Positions 63,295-64,000 of a DNA stretch of 64,000 nucleotides are shown piece by piece (within the stretch, counting starts at the first letter, position 1; each line of letters starts with the position of its first letter). The position numbers and the translations under genes were made by a program. The stretch covers positions 186,001-250,000 of the forward strand of contig NZ_SJPY01000005.1 in assembly GCF_007860185.1 (NCBI RefSeq), written 5' to 3'. This DNA comes from Novipirellula aureliae (GTDB lineage: Bacteria > Planctomycetota > Planctomycetia > Pirellulales > Pirellulaceae). The notes beneath the pieces were generated by a model. That model saw only the letters and a list, made by a program, of their open reading frames with translations. It did no database searches and was not told the DNA's origin.

Positions 63295-63312
63295 CCTACA
63301 GACTAAAGGCTA
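63295..63312. repeat. Right inverted repeat flanking the second four-helix-bundle gene
   Basis: CCTACAGACTAAAGGCTA, partner of 62897-62914. Confidence 0.65.
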
Positions 63313-63331
63313 CGGACTATCAACTATCGAG

Positions 63332-63404
63332 TGCTCTCGCCAGGAATCGAACCTGGTCTACGACCTTCGCAAAGTCGCGTGCTAATCCGGCACACTCCGA
63401 GAAC
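63332..63404 (-). tRNA. tRNA-Arg (GCG)
   Basis: 73 nt. Acceptor GTTCTCG/CGAGAGC, D-arm GTGT-GCCGGATTA-GCAC, anticodon arm CGACT-TTGCGAA-GGTCG, T-arm CCAGG-TTCGATT-CCTGG, discriminator A. Anticodon GCG (codon CGC) is unusual, since most bacteria read CGN with ACG. Position 8 is G and position 14 G. No encoded CCA. Confidence 0.8.
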
Positions 63405-63410
63405 GTAGGT

Positions 63411-63478
63411 GAGGTGTGAGTCTCGAGTTGTGAGACCTGAGATTTCTTCCTCAAGACTCATTGCTCAAGACTCACTCC
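63411..63478. repeat. GAGTC-type palindromic hairpin between the two tRNA-Arg genes
   Basis: GTGAGTCTCGAGTTGTGAGA ... CTCATTGCTCAAGACTCAC, arms match at about 21 of 26 positions. Confidence 0.7.
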
Positions 63479-63485
63479 TAATCAG

Positions 63486-63558
63486 TAACCCGCCCAGGAA
63501 TCGAACAAGCGTCCGACAGTTTCGAAGACTGTCATGCTATCCAGCACACCCGCGAGTC
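63486..63558 (-). tRNA. tRNA-Arg (TCG), T-stem damaged
   Basis: 73 nt. Acceptor GACTCGC/GCGGGTT (two G-U), D-arm GTGT/GCAT, anticodon arm ACAGT-CTTCGAA-ACTGT (anticodon TCG). T-arm GCTTG-TTCGATT-CCTGG has three mismatched positions, and position 8 is G. Either a decaying tRNA or a non-canonical one. Confidence 0.65.
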
Positions 63559-63675
63559 ATTTGGTTGTCTTCATCATTCATAGTCACAAGAGCCGACGAC
63601 TGGGCACCCGTATGAGCGAGCCAAAAAGGAAACACTGCCAAGAGCGGTGCCTTTCTGCATCGAGCCACGTCGGCT

Positions 63676-63748
63676 TGGAAGAGTCGCGAGACTTGAGTCT
63701 TGAGCTATGAGCCAATACTCAGGACTCATCGCTCACGACTCGCGACTC
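63676..63748. repeat. GAGTC-type palindromic hairpin at the right end of the array
   Basis: GAGTCGCGAGACTTGAGTCT ... CTCACGACTCGCGACTC; arms pair almost completely around AATA. Confidence 0.7.
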
Positions 63749-63749
63749 T

Positions 63750-63779
63750 AAAAAAGGCTCGCCACCGTGGTGGAGAGCC
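63750..63779 (-). terminator. Intrinsic terminator after the right-edge gene
   Basis: GGCTC-GCCACC-GTGGTGG-AGAGCC hairpin with AAAAAA on its left (TTTTTT on the minus strand), 6 bp beyond the stop of the 63785 frame. Confidence 0.75.
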
Positions 63780-63784
63780 GCGTG

Positions 63785-64000
63785 TTAGTCGATGAACGCG
63801 ACATGTCGCATTGCAATCGACTCATTTTCAGTGTTCATCATGACTTGGTGCCAACCGTTCAAGATGATCGTCTTGTGATCCGGATGGCGAACTCGCCCGC
63901 GAACAAACACGCTTGGGTTTCGACGTTGAGCGACCCAGTGCAGATGACGAAGTTCAGGCTCGCTACTAATCAATCGCCGTCGCTGTCCCTCGGTCAATCC
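63785..64000 (-). CDS. Hypothetical protein, C-terminal part (runs off the right edge)
   Basis: About 70 residues, open to the window end: EPELRHLHWVAQRRNPSVFV, RGRVRHPDHKTIILNGWHQV, ESIAMRHVAFID. The beta-rich character and the adjoining terminator support a real gene end. No family recognised. The Met near 63997 need not be the start. Confidence 0.5.
   Translation of the reverse strand, partial: GLTEGQRRRLISSEPELRHLHWVAQRRNPSVFVRGRVRHPDHKTIILNGWHQVMMNTENESIAMRHVAFID

Noticed and set aside
63631-63656. Extra terminator or small RNA near 63.64 kb
   Set aside because: A hairpin with CACTGC/GCGGTG exists, but the stem has a bulge and no clear T run tied to a gene.
60711-63748. CRISPR array
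   Set aside because: The repeated words are inside variable palindromes, spacing is irregular, and no direct repeats of constant length or cas genes are present.

Overview
The window comes from a planctomycete, probably Pirellulaceae/Rhodopirellula-like. The evidence is a run of secreted sulfatases with a GH95 fucosidase, an ECF sigma factor followed by a Ser/Thr-kinase/TPR gene, a surface protein with the planctomycete ERLETRSLLAG export motif, and small palindromic repeats of a type I associate with this group.

Layout. 1-16.5 kb is a sulfated-polysaccharide (fucan-type) degradation locus: a partial sulfatase, GH95, and three intact sulfatases, interrupted by CsrA/ECF-sigma/TPR-kinase genes and bordered by decayed sulfatase, GH172 and recombinase pieces. 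16.5-21.2 kb is a scrap zone with a broken HNH-repeat gene, a truncated toxin-antitoxin pair and small exported or membrane proteins. 21.3-24.7 kb holds RNA-repair and ADP-ribose genes: a ParB-RlaP nucleotidyltransferase fusion, an EEP phosphodiesterase, a frameshifted microbial PARG and a cyclic-phosphate-processing receiver domain. 25.0-27.1 kb is an unusual exported-domain/acyl-CoA dehydrogenase fusion.

27.4-50.2 kb is a defence island, all on the + strand. It is a type I BREX operon (brxA, brxB, brxC, pglX, pglZ, brxL) carrying three extra genes between pglX and pglZ: a TrlF-like PHP/SMC-type ATPase, an AlbA_2/Schlafen-like ATPase and a 99-aa protein that overlaps both neighbours by 4 nt. 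It is followed by a zinc-rich SIR2 protein and McrBC.

50.3-60.4 kb returns to RNA repair and NAD chemistry: an internally deleted DraRnl-type RNA ligase, two metallophosphoesterases, an M28 peptidase, ADP-ribosylglycohydrolase, NadR-like NMN adenylyltransferase/ribosylnicotinamide kinase, PnuC, a DUF1778/GNAT toxin-antitoxin pair, KptA (RNA 2'-phosphotransferase) and a TROVE/Ro60 protein. 60.4-63.6 kb lies directly upstream of the TROVE gene. There I find six related minus-strand RNAs sharing paired 5' and 3' end motifs. At least three enclose a circularly permuted tRNA body (T-arm and 3' acceptor strand before 5' acceptor strand and D-arm, with the acceptor stem capped by a loop). This is the architecture of bacterial Ro-associated Y RNAs (YrlA type), here as an array in which each member mimics a different tRNA. 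The array is interleaved with real tRNAs (Cys, Arg, Arg), a tRNA-like gene with a destroyed anticodon loop, a family of palindromic hairpins, and two 23S-rRNA-IVS-type four-helix-bundle genes flanked by inverted repeats.

My interpretation is that an RNA-repair / NAD-salvage / Y-RNA island was split by the BREX-SIR2-McrBC defence block. NADase and tRNA-damage functions sit beside genes able to rebuild NAD+ and repair RNA.
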